From contig CAJJDO010000059.1 in assembly GCA_905183005.1 (NCBI GenBank), forward strand, positions 323,847 through 387,846: DNA of 64,000 bases, read 5' to 3'. Every line of letters starts with the position of its first letter. Position 1 is the first letter of the stretch. A program made the translations under genes and the position numbers. Below are positions 39,896 to 51,063 of this stretch, in pieces. The DNA comes from Paramecium pentaurelia (lineage: Eukaryota; Ciliophora; Oligohymenophorea; Peniculida; Parameciidae). A model generated the notes under the pieces. The model was not told the origin of the DNA and did no database searches. It was given only the letters and a program-made list of their open reading frames with translations.

Positions 39896-41807
39896 TCAAA
39901 ACTTTTTTGTTGAACATTTTACTTGTGATCTCAGATCTTATTTTAATTAATTCTACAAATTTTATTTATTAAGTTATTTTAACATTTATTAAATTAAAAT
40001 ACCTTTCATATTATTCGTAAGAGAATCTTATTTTTCACTATGTAATCTTCTAAAATGTTATGTTTATGGAGAACCATGTTTGTTTATTTTACTAAACAAT
40101 TATTGAGTTTCTTTATCATGTCTATCAGTTAAACATCCTATTTCATGAACTGAAAATTTATTATATAAGGCTCTACAATCAGATTTAATTTTTTTATGTT
40201 GTTTCTTTTCAAGTAAATCATTTTATTACTATATAAAACTAGGTTTTTATTTATTATATTAATTAAGAACTTTATCTTAATTTAAATTCTATTTAATATT
40301 GTTAGAATTCTTTTAATTTTAAGCATTTAATGCTTTTATAAATAAATTCTTTGCTAATAATCCAATTTTATTGTTATTTTAAGGAGAATTCGTAGTCTTA
40401 AGTTTTTATTTTTTCTAATAATCCTCCCTTTATTACTTAGAGAAAGTTAATTTTTTATTATTGATTGAAGGACTATTTCTGGTTGAAGATGATCCAATTA
40501 AAGTATTTCTGCTAGATTAAGGTCTGTGTGTTATGGCACCATTTCTTAATTTTTATTATGATTCTACTTCTTCAAGCAAAAGTTTAGTTAATTGATTATT
40601 TTAGAATTAAATAATAGGCTATTATGAAGAACCTATTGATATTTTATGTAAAGATGGAGTAGGGGAATTTTAATTGTGTTCACCAATAAATTAATTTATT
40701 TTAAATTAATTCTTACTTACTAGTGTCTTAGATTTAACTTTAATTAATTCTGGAGGTTTATTCTCTAGTCTAGTTACACTCTCTATTATATCTGTTGATG
40801 CTTATCTATTAGATTTTTTAGAGAGATTATTAAATTGATTCTTTACAAAATTATTTTTCATCTCTATTGAACCAATACTATATTTAGTTTCATTCTTCTT
40901 ATGCATACTATTTCTTTTATTATCCTTTTATAAAATATTAGCTTTTTAATTCATAATTAATTCCTAAATCAATTATTCTTAAGAATTTCTTGCCGTTTGA
41001 GATATTTTCTATTGAATTTTAGCTTTACCTCCAATATACATTAGAAAATTATCTAAAGATACTTTTTCCTATTTTGAATATTTAATTATTGAAAAGGATG
41101 ATTAATCTTCTCCTGATCCAATTTATTTACATAATTCATTAATTGTTTGAGAGACTTCTTTAGGCAAAGTTTTGTCATGCTAATGTAGTTATATGGTAAA
41201 GTCTTACTTTTAACCAACTCAATTCTTTTAATATTTAAATATTTTTGATATTCTAATACTCTTTTTCATCTTTTTCATAAAATGCTGATTCTTAAGAATT
41301 TGCAGGAGAAGGTCTCTCACCTACTATTCCCTTTGGTGGTTTATTTGGATTTAATTTATTTTCCTCTTCAATCATTTTAGCAATCCTAAAATAATCATAC
41401 TTTCTTTTCTTATCATAATATTTGTTTAAGATTGAACATATTGGCTCTTAAAATATTCGTGCAATATCTACATGGAACTATTTCATAATAATTTTATACT
41501 TTGTAATATTCTGTGAGTAACTCTATTTTTTATGGAAATTCCTTAATTTAATAAAATCTCTTGAAATATTCTTCCTATTTATATTAATTACTTGAAATAC
41601 ATCTTCATCAATAACCAATTAATCTTTATAATTTATTACTATTTTTGTTTCAACATCACTTAATATCTCATTAATATCTCTTATGTAATAGTAATTTTGT
41701 GAGTGTTGGTATTTTTCATACAATCTATAATTCATAACTGCTATTGGTTTTCTAACTATTAATGGTAACGATTGGCTTTTCTCATGGAATTTAAATTTCT
41801 AATTCAT
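39896..41807 (-). CDS. Basic, Asn/Gln-rich protein, paralog of 45358-46526
   Basis: 627 residues, one 28-nt intron (41180-41207). The N-terminal 140 residues (HSQNYYYIRDINEIL, INYKDQL, then ILNKYYDKKRKYDYF) resemble the N-terminus of the gene at 45358-46526. The rest is long, disordered, Lys/Ser/Asn/Gln-rich (RNSPSINNKK), rich in possible phosphorylation sites. No named domain. Converges with the 38209 gene (96 nt between stops). Confidence 0.75.
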
Positions 41808-42683
41808 ATTGTTAATTAATTTTAATTATATAAATACAAATTGTGATTTTATTGATTGATGGATTTAGTATTCATTCTTATAGTTAAACCTATTTATATT
41901 AATGAACTAAAAGTTAAATATAGCTTCAATAATGAAATGTCATTTTAATTGAATTAAGGATTATACATTAATTGTTATTATTAAACTGTCAATTCATACC
42001 TATTAGTTGTATAAAAACAAATTTACTTAATATTAATAAATCCCAATATGTAATTTATTTACTTTATAAACTATATTATATTTATTGAGATTTAAAATAG
42101 CTTATAATTTTGAAATCAATTTGAGAAAGTAAAATTAATTAAATAAGTAATTATATCCCAATCTATTAATAATTCTTTCATAGTCTTAATAGAAATGAAT
42201 TACTAATAGGAGTAACACTTAAATATTAGTAAAAATGGAGTATTGTATAATTAAGTCCTTTAGTGTTATTATTAGTGAGATCATCATAAGTCTAATACAA
42301 ATCATATGATGTAAGCTTTAAATCTTATAGTAGAGTTAGTTGTAGTAATTAAAAAATCTAAATTTATTAATTATCTTACTAATTAAGATTAAGAGTATAA
42401 AAATATTTAAAATTAAGTAATTTAGTAATCATAATTTTCATAATCAATAAGTTTCTTAGAGTATAAAAGATATTTTGATTAGTGTTAAAATAAAGGAATC
42501 ATTTTTAATAGAAGTCTATTTGCTTCTTTAATTTCTTCTTTTTAATTCAAATTTTGATATAGATTATTTGATGTTTTATATAAAATTGATTCTATAATCT
42601 ATTAATTTAATGAGTAAATTATTTCTTCATGAAGAAGTCATTATAAATATTGTAAAATTAATAATTATATAAATATAAATAAC
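41808..42683. other. AT-rich divergent spacer
   Basis: 876 nt between divergent starts. Several 50-60-codon open stretches occur on the minus strand near 42430-42640, which is about what chance gives when only TGA stops; none begins with an ATG and connects properly, so none is called. Confidence 0.5.
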
Positions 42684-43006
42684 ATGTCATAACATCATTA
42701 ACATAGTTTACCCTAAATAAGATCATTTATGGTAGAGAGAAATGCTTACTTAATTGATTTAACACAAAGAACCATAATTAAAAAAGGGAATTAATCAGTC
42801 AAATTGAAATTACCGAGTTTAAGTCAAAGATAGTCAACTATTACAATTAGGTATCCTCCAAAAATTAAATAAAAGAGGGACTCATTAACAGAAAATATAA
42901 GATAAATACTTGTACATCTAAATAAATATATTAGGATTATTAATCTCCTTAATTAACTTTGAAAAGAATGTTAGACAAAAAAGTAAAAACAGTGAAATTT
43001 CTTTGA
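42684..43006 (+). CDS. Small basic protein (99 aa), hypothetical
   Basis: ATG 42684 to TGA 43004-43006 with a 23-nt intron at 42912-42934; spliced length 300 nt. The product is basic with Ser/Gln/Arg/Lys (LPSLSQRQSTITIRYPP) and a KKGNQS-type stretch. Splicing joins two frames that both look coding and the codon mix is richer than the flanks, but a gene this short is uncertain. No similarity recognised. Confidence 0.55.
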
Positions 43007-43796
43007 TAATAAATTTATATTCTTCAATATAATAGTTTACATATAATAAGTAACACTTACAAATTTTTACATTCAACTTCCTTAATATCGGCTTTTTATT
43101 TATAATAATAATAAATCATTAATCAATGTTGAAAATAATAATCCTAAAAGCCTGTATATATGAAAGCAATTAGAAAAATTATATAAAATGGTATTTTATA
43201 ATTTTTTATCTAATTAATTATTTATAAAATTAAAAATACTATATAATTATCATGCAGATTAATCATTATTGAGATTTTAATTCTGTTTAATTTATTTTTA
43301 TTAAATTTAATGAAATTTTTACTAATTATCGATAGATTAATTGAATGAAATTAAAAATAAATATTTAATATTATATTTAATAATGTAGTTATCAATTCAT
43401 ATTAATAAGCGTATAATTTTAATTTTCTATTAACTATGTTTATGTTATTTATTTTAAGAATTATGTATAATTCTCAATATTTATTATTGGTTATAATCTA
43501 AAATTATTAATAATTTTTTTTGATTAAAAAACATAAATAGTTCTTCAAAACATATATCATATTTGAATTTAAAATTTGAGATAATTCATTTAGAAATTTT
43601 TAAGAAACTAAATCTCATATACAAATATCATAAAAAATGTAGGAATATACTATTATTATAAATTCTAAATGTTGTGTATATGTATGTCTTTTAGACATTT
43701 ACAGACTTCTATGAGTTCTATTTTCTAGAATATAATTTTACTATATAATAGTGTAATTAAGTAATTTATCATAACAGCTACAAAATTAATATAATT
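43007..43796. other. AT-rich spacer
   Basis: 790 nt of extremely A/T-rich sequence between the small gene and the EF-hand gene. No coding frame, RNA gene or ordered repeat is visible; the right end must carry the EF-hand gene promoter. Confidence 0.6.
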
Positions 43797-45312
43797 ATGT
43801 TTTCAAATTAGAGTAAAAATACAATTATACATTTGATTAAAGATACTGTTAAAGGAGAAAAAGAGTTGGAAAATTTAAAGTAAAGTCTAATTCTTCAAAT
43901 AACTGATAGCAATATAAGTTATTAAACTTGCTTTTTACATGTTCATAAAATTTTAATAATATTAGCTTGCTTATGAGAAAGACAGAATAACAAGAAATGA
44001 TTTAGAAGTATTTCTATAAAATTAGTAAATAAGATTTGATTAAAGAGAAATATCAATACTTAAGTATACTACATATTAGGAGTAAAATAAAATAATAATC
44101 CCTTAGCTTTTTAGATTTGATGCTTCCAAATAATCAGATATTTTTGAAGTAATATCAATAAAAACAAATGAATTATAACAATCCTACTTCAGATATACTT
44201 AATTTAATTGGAAAAATTATAGGAAAAAATATAGAGATAATTCGAAAAATTTAAGCATATTTAGATGCTTTAATGTTAAGATATGATAAGAATACATTAT
44301 TAAACTTTTTGTGTCCAAAATCGGATAAAAATATGCCAGTCTTCTTATAATTACTTAAAAATATTGATCTAGATATAAGTTTTGAAGATGTTGTCTGTGC
44401 TATGAGGAGATTGGATAAAGATTAAGATTCAGATGTTAATAGATTTGATTGGGAAGAGTTGGTTAAATGTTCAAAACCTCCAAAAAGTAATTAAAGTTCT
44501 AGAGGAAATCTATAAAAATATATTAGTAAATAACAAAGCTAATTATCAATTCATAGAAGTGAATCTAGATAAAAGACAGATCAAGAAAATATTAATTCTA
44601 ATAGAAATTTTCAATTAAAATCATCAACTAAATCTTTATAAAAGCATTCTAGTTTAATGGAAGAATCAATTTTAGAATTTTAATTGCATTTAATAACAAT
44701 AGGAAAATTGAATGAAGAGTTGGATCAAATAAAATTAGAAGTAAATAAATAAAATATTTTCAGCTATCAAGCCGTGCTGATTATTCTATTTCATAAGCAT
44801 TTTAATTCTTTGATCTTGATGTAGATGGTTGTATTGGATTATAAGATTTAAAACTTGGGTTTTTGTAATTAGGAATAGATGTTAATGAATTTATAATTAG
44901 ATAATTACTTCATAATTATTCAACTCATCATTCTTAAACTTAATGGGAGTAAGATATAATATTTATATGTAGTCTAAATGACTTTAAATATTTATTTCCA
45001 GATAGTAAATAGTCTTTAAATAGTTTCATAGGAGCATTTACTTATGAAACTAAAAAAATCATAAAAATATTGATATAAAAATATTTAGAATTAATAAGAT
45101 ATAGGAAAGAATCAACTAATTAAATGGGATCAGATATAAAGAATATTGATATAATATTCAATTTCATAGATTTAGATTAAGATGGAATAATTACTTAAGA
45201 TGACTTTAAAGTTTTAGATGTGAAAAGTAAACATGTTTTACTGTTCTTTTAAACTTTTTAAGATTATCCTTACTAAATAACATATAATTAATTTTAGAAG
45301 TATTTTAATTGA
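43797..45312 (+). CDS. EF-hand calcium-binding protein
   Basis: 480 residues with introns 43885-43909, 43941-43965 and 44741-44763 (spliced 1443 nt). Canonical EF loops are DLDVDGCIGLQD (about residue 315) and DLDQDGIITQDD (about 433), both with Asp at 1, 3, 5, Gly at 6 and an acidic residue at 12. A third, weaker loop DKDQDSDVNRFDWEE (about 190) lacks the Gly. The region between the first and second loops is a Ser/Gln-rich linker plus helix. The N-terminal 120 residues are helical without recognised domain. It should sense Ca2+ in the cytosol or cilium; no membrane segment. The first two introns were deduced from frame switching and could be slightly off. Confidence 0.85.
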
Positions 45313-45357
45313 AAAATTATTAATCAAAAATTAATCATCATACAAACAAAACTATCA

Positions 45358-46526
45358 TCATTTTTTTTTCTAATTTGGAGTACCTTAATGTGATTTAATT
45401 AATTTATTTGGAGTCTTACGATGAACATTTAAACTTCTCATAGAACTCTTTAAATCTTCTAAATTCTTCAAACTTCCTTATATATTTGATCTTCCTTTAA
45501 CAAAAAAGTTATTGTTTTATTATTAATTAATTTTCTTTTTAGTCATAATATTATTGTTTAATGCTATTTTAGTTGAAAATACTTTCTTAGCCAATTCCAT
45601 GAGTAATTCATTTTATTATGGATTGTTTCTAGAAGTAGTTTGACATGATTTTGTAATTTCAATATTTCCTAAAGATGCTTATCTTTATTTTAACTAAGGA
45701 GGTCTTTTGATTGGTTTTACTTCAACTTTGATTTTGGAATGTGATGAATTTCTAGATAATAAATTAGATTTAGGATGTCTATCAGTTAATGAAGGCTATT
45801 TAATATGTTTTATTGTATTTTCATTATTATGAGGTTGTTCTAATTTCTTTAACTATAATTTTTAAGCTTCAATCAAAGGATTGATTTATTTTTATATAAG
45901 TTTATTATAATTAAAGATTTAAAAAGGCTTTGTTTTTTCTGTATTATTTCCAATCATTTTAACTAGATCTTTCAATATAGTAGTATTGCTTACTCTAGAG
46001 ACATCAGTTTGTGTTGATTCAATTTTTAGATCTTTGAGCAGATTCTTCATTTGACTTACAGATTAATCTTCAGAAGTGTCTTTCTTTTTTGGAGATGGTT
46101 CATTTGTAATTTCTTAATTTAGACCTAGTTCTTATTTGATCTTTAAATAACGAAGTTCTCTATTCTTTTCCATACGTTTATTAATAATTTTGGAGTAAAA
46201 GTTTCGAGGAATATTGATATGGTATTTATAATACTCAAATAAAGATGGCAATCGATCATCACTCTCAAAAAAACGATAAAATCTGTATTGAAATAATTGA
46301 GATACCTTCTCATAAATTCAATTTAATCATTGAAATGCAAATGATCTTTATAATGAATAGTACATTTTGTTGTATTATCATCTAAGATATCATTAATGTC
46401 TTTTGAGAATATCAGATTCTGAGATTGAGAGTATTTGCAATAGAGAGCTCTTTTTAGAATAAAGTGAAAAGATCCATCTGTTTTTAGTTTCTCACAAAAC
46501 ATACACTTCTATTTATTAACTTACAT
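45358..46526 (-). CDS. Basic Asn/Gln-rich protein, paralog of 39896-41807
   Basis: 381 residues, one 23-nt intron (46283-46305). It starts with a short Cys element (CMFCEK), then the shared block: YSQSQNLIFSKDINDIL, IHYKDHLHF, FEYYKYHINIPRNFY, NKRMEKNRELRYLKI. The rest is low complexity and basic, ending KKK. Together with 39896-41807 it forms a diverged local pair around the EF-hand and small genes. The N-terminal Cys pair lacks an obvious partner in the other copy. Converges with the EF-hand gene (45 nt between stops). Function unknown. Confidence 0.75.
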
Positions 46527-47443
46527 TTTTATTAATATTTATAAAGATTGATGAAATCAATTGAAATTCTTAATTTCATTATTCATAATATTATTCATAA
46601 TAAATTTATAAAGATTCATTTAAAAAATCTAATCTTCTATTTTATCTTCATTTTTTATATTTTTTTATCTTTAATCTTAAGAGACTAAGATAATTACTTA
46701 AATATTTAATCTAAATTTTGATAAATCAACTACAACTTAATAAAAGTATATAATTAGCTAGATTCTAGAAAGTATGGTTGAAAGAATTTATTGGTTCAAA
46801 TATAATAAACTTAAGATCAAATTTAATGAATTCTATTTTCATTAAAATAATTATGTTCATATCATAAAATTTGATATTAATATTGCCTTTCAATGTCCAC
46901 TAATTTATTTAAAATCTAATTTATACTTTGTAATTAATTATCATATTTATTTCTCCAATAATTTTTTCCTAATTTTAGAAATATAGGTTTTTTTACTCTT
47001 TCTTAATTTAATCCAATAATTATCAGATTTTTCAATTACATCAATTTATTTTTCTAAACACTTGACTGAAAATTAAATTAATTATAGTAATTACTTGTTT
47101 ATTTGATAATTATAAAATGGAGTAATTAATTATAATAAATTTATCAATGTTTTGAGTATTCTGATTTATCAATTAAAATATATATATAAGTTTTGATATT
47201 GTTTATTTTCTTTAAATTAATAATAACTTACTTAATTATATTTTCCTTCATATCAACCTACTACTATTAAAAAATAAAATAAAAAATTTCTAATGCTTTG
47301 AAAGCACTTTTTAATGCTATAAAATAATAAATACAAAATCTTATATATTTAAATTTTCTGTTCATTCATTTACTATATAAAAAGAATAATTATGAACAAT
47401 TATATTAATTTAATAAAGGATATTTAAATTATTTTATTATTCA
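46527..47443. other. AT-rich divergent spacer
   Basis: 917 nt between divergent starts; nothing coding is visible in either strand. Homopolymer and TA-rich stretches dominate. It must include promoters of both flanking genes. Confidence 0.6.
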
Positions 47444-48236
47444 ATGCAAGGACTTATTGAAATTGAACCTAAATAATTTTTAGAATTTGATGCTGAAGAG
47501 AACAAATTAGCACATGCACAATTATCCCTCAAAAATTTGACTTAACAAGATGTTGCATTCAAAGTATCTTTAAATTTGAAATATTATAGATAAAAACTAC
47601 AACACCTACATTATTTCAAGTAAAACCAAGTGTTGGTATAATTAACTCTAAATAAACATAAGTAATTGAAATTTCTACAAGTTAACCTATAAAGAATGAT
47701 GCAAAATTTGATCCTAAATTTTAGGTTAATGCTTGCTTTATTGATTTTCAAGATTAAGGTAATTGATTATATAAAAAATCACTTAGATTTGAATCAATTT
47801 TGGAAAAACAAAGATCAATCAACTATTTAATCGTAATAAATTAAAAGCAGAATTAAACAAAATATTTAATAAGATGTTTAATCACACTAATAAGCACCTG
47901 AGTCTAAGATTATTGAATCAAATTAAAGTATTTCTTAATAATAAGAATCAAAAATGTTCAAGTCTGTTATTGAACCAAAAGCAGAAAATGATGAATAAAT
48001 TAAATAATATAAAGAATAATTAGAAAAACTAGTAAATATTTATAAAATTTAATTATATAGTAACAAGAATATCAAGATTTTAGAAAAAAAATGGAATATG
48101 AAACTCAATAAGCATTATTAAAAAAAGGTATACTTCAAAATATCATTAAATTATAGATAAAAGTAATTTGAGTTTTTCTTAGTTATTGTTAGCTGTCCTA
48201 ATAGCATTAGTAGCAGGTTATTTTATAGGAAATTGA
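47444..48236 (+). CDS. VAP (MSP-domain) ER tail-anchored protein
   Basis: 226 residues with introns 47564-47589, 47759-47786, 48032-48060 and 48128-48156. The N-terminal MSP domain is clear: IEPKQFLEFDAEEN, then LKNLTQQDVAFKIKTTTP and VKPSVGIINSKQ, matching the VAP pattern for binding FFAT-type motifs. A Gln/Glu-rich coiled coil follows and the protein ends in one hydrophobic segment (LLLAVLIALVAGYFIGN), a tail anchor. This is the standard VAP layout and length, so the protein should sit in the ER membrane and tether lipid-transfer proteins. The last intron was required to bring the tail anchor into frame. Confidence 0.92.
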
Positions 48237-48307
48237 TTTCATTATTTACATTAATCCACTTATCTATATAATTGATTCTTCATTATTAACTAAAATTAAA
48301 TAAGAAA

Positions 48308-48856
48308 ATGGGAACAGTAGTTATTGGTAGGTGTTAATGTTAATGCTATATAAACTATGTTTCATGTGATTGCACATGCTAAGAAAATGAAATAAGAACA
48401 GAAAGGAGAACTAATCGATTTACTGATAATCTTGATAAGAGAAATAAAAAAAAAAAATCGCCTGGTGATTCTACAGAAAGACTTTCAAGATTTTCCTCTA
48501 CTAGAAAACCATCTAGTAGATCAAGCTCTTTAAGGTCCAAATACTTGCAATCTAATGAATGTAATATTGAAACAGATGAATCCTCTTAAGCAAGAATCAA
48601 AAGAAAACTTAAATTTAATCCTTCATTTGTAAAGTCTTCTAAATTATATAACTTTGGTGAATATACTTTGAAAAGTCAATCTGTAGTACATTAGTAATCC
48701 ATTATTGAACATAAAAAAAAACCTTAAAGTCCAAAAGTTTCTTAAAATGAAAAAAGTAATCAACCATTTAAAACTGATGATAATAATAAGGAAGAGAAAT
48801 ATGAATACAGACCTTTTAAAAAGGCAAATAAGTATTAACAGCTCTTTTTTAAATGA
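48308..48856 (+). CDS. Basic Ser/Lys-rich protein with CxC start
   Basis: Intronless 182 residues. It begins MGTVVIG then a dense cysteine group (CQCQCY, CDCTC), a possible metal-binding or acylation site; the Gly at position 2 might allow N-myristoylation (inference). The remainder is strongly basic and Ser/Arg-rich (RKPSSRSSSLRS), with a poly-Lys run encoded by twelve A. No family recognised. It lies 71 nt after the VAP gene and converges with the next gene at 39 nt. Confidence 0.65.
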
Positions 48857-48895
48857 AAGATTATGAAATTATCATAATGTATTAGTAGTTTATAA

Positions 48896-49706
48896 TCATA
48901 AAAAAACTTTCATAGGTTAACATTTCTATAAAATTGATTATTCTCTATCAAATCCTTCTATAAAACTGTGTTATTTATGAACTCTATTTTAAATACTTGG
49001 TAAATTTTCTCCAATTCTTGGTAATTTCTAAAATTCGTTGAGTTGTTTTAAGTTATTAATTTCATTTTGCCAGTTCTCAATTGGTGGATTTTAAGGAGTT
49101 TATTGCATAGAAAACGACTTTGTTCTTGCTGGTTATTTTTCATTTTATAATCTAGAATCCATTATTGGTCTTAAATAGAGCACTTCATTATTTAGAGCTC
49201 TTTGAGATTCTCTTTCTAATCTCATTTTTTATGCCTTTTCCATATTCTTAACCACCTTACTTTATAAAGATCCTGGCATTGCTCCATCAATATCATTTGT
49301 AGTTAATAATCTGTCACCTTATAAATTTCATCATTTAATATAAAAATACTTAGGTTAATCATAGATGTTTTCAAGGGCTCTCATTTACTTTATTTCTCCT
49401 TCCTGTAGATTATAATGTTTTTTTTAGGATCCATCAAAATAGTTTTCACCCTAAGGAACAAAACTATTGCAAAAATGATGAAAATCATGTTGATATCTTC
49501 TTCTTCCATACTGTTGATTTTATTGAGCAATATTTAATCTAAAAGATAGTATAATTAATAACAGACTGTTACTATAATTTTAATTGTCTAGTTTATTTGA
49601 TATCTAAACTCTCAATTTTATTCAATTATATTGATTTCTTTCTAGGTTAAGCCCCTGGGATATCTATTGTCAATAATGATCTGTCAAATTAATAAAGATT
49701 ATTCAT
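48896..49706 (-). CDS. Unrecognised protein with NDI-GA-P motif
   Basis: About 247 residues with an intron at 49539-49566 and a second, longer intron at 49311-49349 (39 nt) needed to skip two TGA codons; both choices keep the frame. It contains LLTTNDIDGAMPGSL, a short motif that recalls a recurring protist element, but I cannot name a family. Other parts are Gln/Arg/Asn-rich with a helical Lys/Glu middle (EKAQKMRLERESQRAL). The second intron is uncertain. Its start is only 19 nt from the start of the rightward PH/papain-like gene. Confidence 0.6.
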
Positions 49707-49725
49707 TTAATTTATATATTAAATC

Positions 49726-51060
49726 ATGTATAAAATCTAGTCAGCTATTTCTTCAGTTTAAGAAGACTCCTTCAATAATACTAACTTTAAACATGCCAGT
49801 TCTATTGAAATTGGTAATCATAAACCATAAGATCAAAATTTATTAAGAATGAGCTTAATGGCCTCTGTAAATGTAAGGCAAATGCAAATGCAACAAATAA
49901 ATTAATAGGCTGTTTAAACATAAGAAATAATTGAAGAAGTATAAGTTGATTTTGAAGGAATGCAAAATATTGATTATAGATTAGCTTAATCTGTAATAAC
50001 TTAAAATGCTGAAAGTGAAACAATTGAAGCTGATATAGCTCAATAATCCAAAATTTTATAATCTGGACTATTATAATGTAAATAACCTGATTCTTATTCT
50101 GGTTGGATTTAAAAGAAAAGTAAATCTCTATTTTCATCATATAAAAATAAATTTTGTGTCTTTCATGATGGTATCCTATGCATCTATGAAAATGAAGAAA
50201 GAAAAAGAGCAAATGTAGTCTTGAATTTTCATTTGTTCAATTTTAAATACTTTTCCAATAAATAAAACAATATCGTAACAGAGTTTGGTTTAAAATGTGA
50301 AGATAATGAGAATGTATTTTAGTTTAAAGGTCAATATGCTAATGATTGGTTCTATGTTATTAAGAATTGTATAGATACTTATCGTTTGTAACCAAAGTTG
50401 TAATACTATATACGTCCATTTGAAGACTATTATAAAAAGAGATTAATTCATAATTAACAATTTCTAGAAATGGCTTAAACAGGAGATATATTACTCTTTT
50501 AAGGTAAACATATCTCATGTAAAGCTTAAAGAATGGTTACTAGATCATAATATGGTAATTTAATTAGATAATAAATTAGATCATGTTGCCATGATTTTGA
50601 AATATACAAATGGATCTATTTATGTTCTAGAGGCAACAGGAACTTTTGGTGTTGGAATTTTTGAATGGAAACATATGATAGGGAAATAATGGTATGAATT
50701 ATATAATAAGTATAATTTTTATGAATTTAATTTAGAGTTGTATATCGTTAACTTGAAATTTAAAGAACTACAGATTTTTTATTAAAAATTGAATAGTTTA
50801 CAAAAGATAATCTTGGAAAAGCTTACTCTTTGACAGTTAAAAAATTAATAACAGATAAATCTGTAATGATTGCATCATCTGAGAAAAATACTTATTTTTG
50901 TTCTTAATTAATAGCTTAAGCATACAAAAAAACAGGAATTTTATAAACAGAACTATCAGCTACTTAATTTTGGCCAGGATCCTTTTCAAATGAGAAACAA
51001 GACTTAATTTTAACTAATGCTAAATTATCTGATGAATATTTAATTGGATTTAATATGTGA
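49726..51060 (+). CDS. PH domain fused to permuted papain-like (YiiX/LRAT-type) domain
   Basis: 427 residues with introns 50555-50579 and 50710-50735. After a Gln-rich N-terminus a PH domain runs from about residue 122 (SGWIQKKSK, KFCVFHDGILCIYE) to 220 (NDWFYVIKNCIDTY). It is followed by a second domain: GDILLFQGKHIS (about 251), DHVAMILKYTNGS with the candidate catalytic His (about 279), VLEATGTFGVGIFEW, and NTYFCSQLIAQAYKKTG with the candidate Cys (about 374). This His-before-Cys order and spacing fit the permuted NlpC/P60 (YiiX / DUF830 / LRAT-like) group: thiol hydrolases or acyltransferases acting on lipids or peptides. PH would direct it to a phosphoinositide membrane. Catalysis is inference. 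Its stop is 3 nt from the stop of the opposite-strand gene. Confidence 0.82.
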
Positions 51061-51063
51061 TTT

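Noticed and set aside
42430..42640. Minus-strand frame of about 60 codons that looks slightly coding
   Set aside because: No ATG and no upstream exon; such length is expected by chance with only one stop codon.
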